A stretch of 44,864 nt of DNA from an uncultured Burkholderiales bacterium (lineage in GTDB: Bacteria > Pseudomonadota > Gammaproteobacteria > Burkholderiales > Burkholderiaceae_C), in assembly GCA_903822825.1 (NCBI GenBank), contig CAIJQQ010000017.1, positions 1-44,864 of the forward strand. The letters are read 5' to 3'. Positions 43,797 to 44,864 of this stretch are shown piece after piece (position 1 is the first letter of the stretch; each line of letters begins with the position of its first letter). A program made the translations under genes and the position numbers. The notes beneath the pieces were generated by a model. It worked only from the letters and a program-made list of their open reading frames with translations. It was not told where the DNA came from and did not search any database.

Positions 43797-43868
43797 CCTG
43801 TGGGAGCCTGCCCCTGCGGGCGAATGCCTTGACTCGGCACATCGCCTGTTGGAACGCTCCCGCAAAGA
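43797..43868 (+). repeat. REP-like element between parE and parC
   Basis: CCTGTGGGAGCCTGCCCC (43797-43814) continues into TGCGGGCGAATGCC. Inside, GCCTGC-CCCT-GCGGGC makes a small hairpin, and TGCC-N7-GGCA follows. Further on GGAACGCTCCCGC is a degenerate inverted copy of the start. The sequence strongly recalls the GTGGGAGC...GCGGGC family of REP palindromes described in Pseudomonas. Confidence 0.55.
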
Positions 43869-43877
43869 AAGACCCTG

Positions 43878-44864
43878 ATGACCATTGACCTGTTGACCCC
43901 CGAAACCGCAGCCGCTCCTGAAGGTGACCACCTCGGCGCCTACGCCCAGCGTGCCTACCTTGAATACGCGTTGTCCGTCGTCAAAGGCCGTGCCTTGCCC
44001 GACGTGTGCGACGGCCAGAAACCCGTGCAGCGGCGCATTTTGTATTCGATGGACCGCATGGGTTTGTCGTACAGCGGACCCAACAACAACACCGCGGCCA
44101 AGCCGGTCAAAAGCGCCCGCGTGGTGGGCGATGTGCTGGGCCGCTACCACCCGCACGGCGACACGGCGGCGTACGACGCGCTGGTGCGCATGGCGCAGGA
44201 CTTTTCGCAGCGCTATCCGCTGATCGACGGTCAAGGCAACTTTGGCAGCCGTGACGGCGACGGCGCGGCCGCCATGCGTTACACCGAAGCGCGCCTGTCG
44301 CGCATCACCAGCTTGCTGCTCGACGAGATCGACATGGGCACGGTGGACTTCATCCCCAATTACGACGGCTCCACCGAAGAACCGCGCCAGCTGCCCGCCC
44401 GCTTGCCTTTTAGCTTGCTCAACGGCGCCAGCGGCATTGCCGTGGGCCTGGCCACCGAGATCCCCAGCCACAACCTGCGCGAAGTGGCCGACGCTTGTGT
44501 CGCCCTGATCAAAAACGACAAGATCAGCGACAGCGAGTTGATGGCCATCATCCCCGGCCCGGATTACCCTGGTGGCGGCCAGATCATCAGCCCGGCCAGC
44601 GACATCGCCGACGCCTACCGCACCGGACGCGGCAGCTTGAAGGTGCGTGCCCGCTGGAAGATCGAAGAACTCGCCCGTGGCCAGTGGCAACTGGTGGTGA
44701 CCGAGTTGCCGCAAGGCGTCAGCTCGCAGCGCGTGCTCGAAGAGATCGAAGAACTCACCAACCCCAAAGTCAAAGCCGGTAAAAAAGCGCTCAGCGCCGA
44801 TCAGGTGCTGCTCAAAGCCAGCATCCTGAACGTGCTCGACGTTGTGCGCGACGAATCGAGCAAA
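43878..44864 (+). CDS. parC: DNA topoisomerase IV subunit A, 3' end missing
   Basis: The first 329 codons are visible and the frame runs off the window. Breakage-reunion subunit of topoisomerase IV. The catalytic Tyr135 follows Arg134 in [11 protein letters not shown]. The QRDR segment [22 protein letters not shown] carries Thr96 and Asp100 at the places of E. coli Ser80 and Glu84. The ATG at 43878 is preceded by a purine stretch (AAAGAAAGA) that may be a ribosome binding site. A REP-like element separates it from parE. Confidence 0.96.
   Translation, partial: MTIDLLTPETAAAPEGDHLGAYAQRAYLEYALSVVKGRALPDVCDGQKPVQRRILYSMDRMGLSYSGPNNNTAAKPVKSARVVGDVLGRYHPHGDTAAYDALVRMAQDFSQRYPLIDGQGNFGSRDGDGAAAMRYTEARLSRITSLLLDEIDMGTVDFIPNYDGSTEEPRQLPARLPFSLLNGASGIAVGLATEIPSHNLREVADACVALIKNDKISDSELMAIIPGPDYPGGGQIISPASDIADAYRTGRGSLKVRARWKIEELARGQWQLVVTELPQGVSSQRVLEEIEELTNPKVKAGKKALSADQVLLKASILNVLDVVRDESSK

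Noticed and set aside
41819..43885. 688-residue open frame on the minus strand
   Set aside because: It lies fully antisense to parE, which has every catalytic motif. Its protein is His/Gln/Val-rich with no domain; it is a by-product of high G+C codon use.

Overview
The window reads as a chromosome segment of a betaproteobacterium of the order Burkholderiales, most likely Comamonadaceae (Limnohabitans/Rhodoferax/Acidovorax-like). The basis is gene order (nuoL-M-N followed by a DUF2818 gene; pyrG-kdsA-eno-ftsB; dapA-bamC), solute-binding proteins of the Bug/TctC type, high G+C, and protein signatures. This assignment is inference; no rRNA marker is present. I see no insertion sequence, prophage, CRISPR array, rRNA or tRNA. 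The segment is almost all core genome, and no gap between genes exceeds about 240 bases.

Layout, left to right. (1) 1-6061, plus strand: the 3' part of nuoL, then nuoM and nuoN (proton-pumping arm of respiratory complex I), followed by DUF2818, a NUDIX hydrolase, DUF1178 and arfB (ribosome rescue). (2) 6030-10312, minus strand: mutL, a Bcr/CflA-type efflux pump and miaA, with a long imperfect inverted repeat after mutL. (3) 10351-13600: a DedA membrane protein, an orphan Bug solute-binding protein and a DUF4010 membrane protein. (4) 13687-16717: amiC and tsaE on minus, overlapping head to head with queG on plus. (5) 16742-19653: an AEC-family carrier, a second orphan Bug protein and xerD. (6) 19797-26862: a five-gene peptide/nickel-type ABC transporter whose genes overlap by ATGA, ending in a formylglycine-type phosphonate monoester hydrolase/sulfatase. 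This is the one clearly accessory catabolic operon. (7) 26863-29313: a DUF455 ferritin-like protein, gamma-carbonic anhydrase and Hsp33. (8) 29320-34972, minus strand: pyrG, kdsA, DUF1330, eno, ftsB, pnuC and a NadR-like kinase. (9) 35050-38895: coaBC-dut, an FKBP isomerase (minus), a RoxA-type ribosomal oxygenase and a tiny lipoprotein with a structured leader. (10) 38986-41675, minus strand: a methyltransferase, dapA and bamC. (11) 41807-44864: parE and the 5' part of parC.

How the parts work together. Most genes serve energy conservation, nucleotide and cofactor supply (CTP, dUTP removal, CoA, NAD precursors), envelope building (Kdo, diaminopimelate, BamC, FtsB, AmiC) and genome upkeep (MutL, XerD, topoisomerase IV). 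The ABC transporter plus hydrolase looks like uptake followed by cytoplasmic cleavage of an organic phosphonate or sulfate ester.

The most interesting unexplained signals are regulatory. Seven genes (mutL, dedA, queG, the AEC carrier, coaBC, the FKBP gene and parE) have a -10-like hexamer ending only 6-8 bases before the start codon, which predicts leaderless or nearly leaderless mRNAs. The lipoprotein leader holds stacked hairpins and an early terminator-like palindrome. Several inverted repeats could be REP-like elements or operators.
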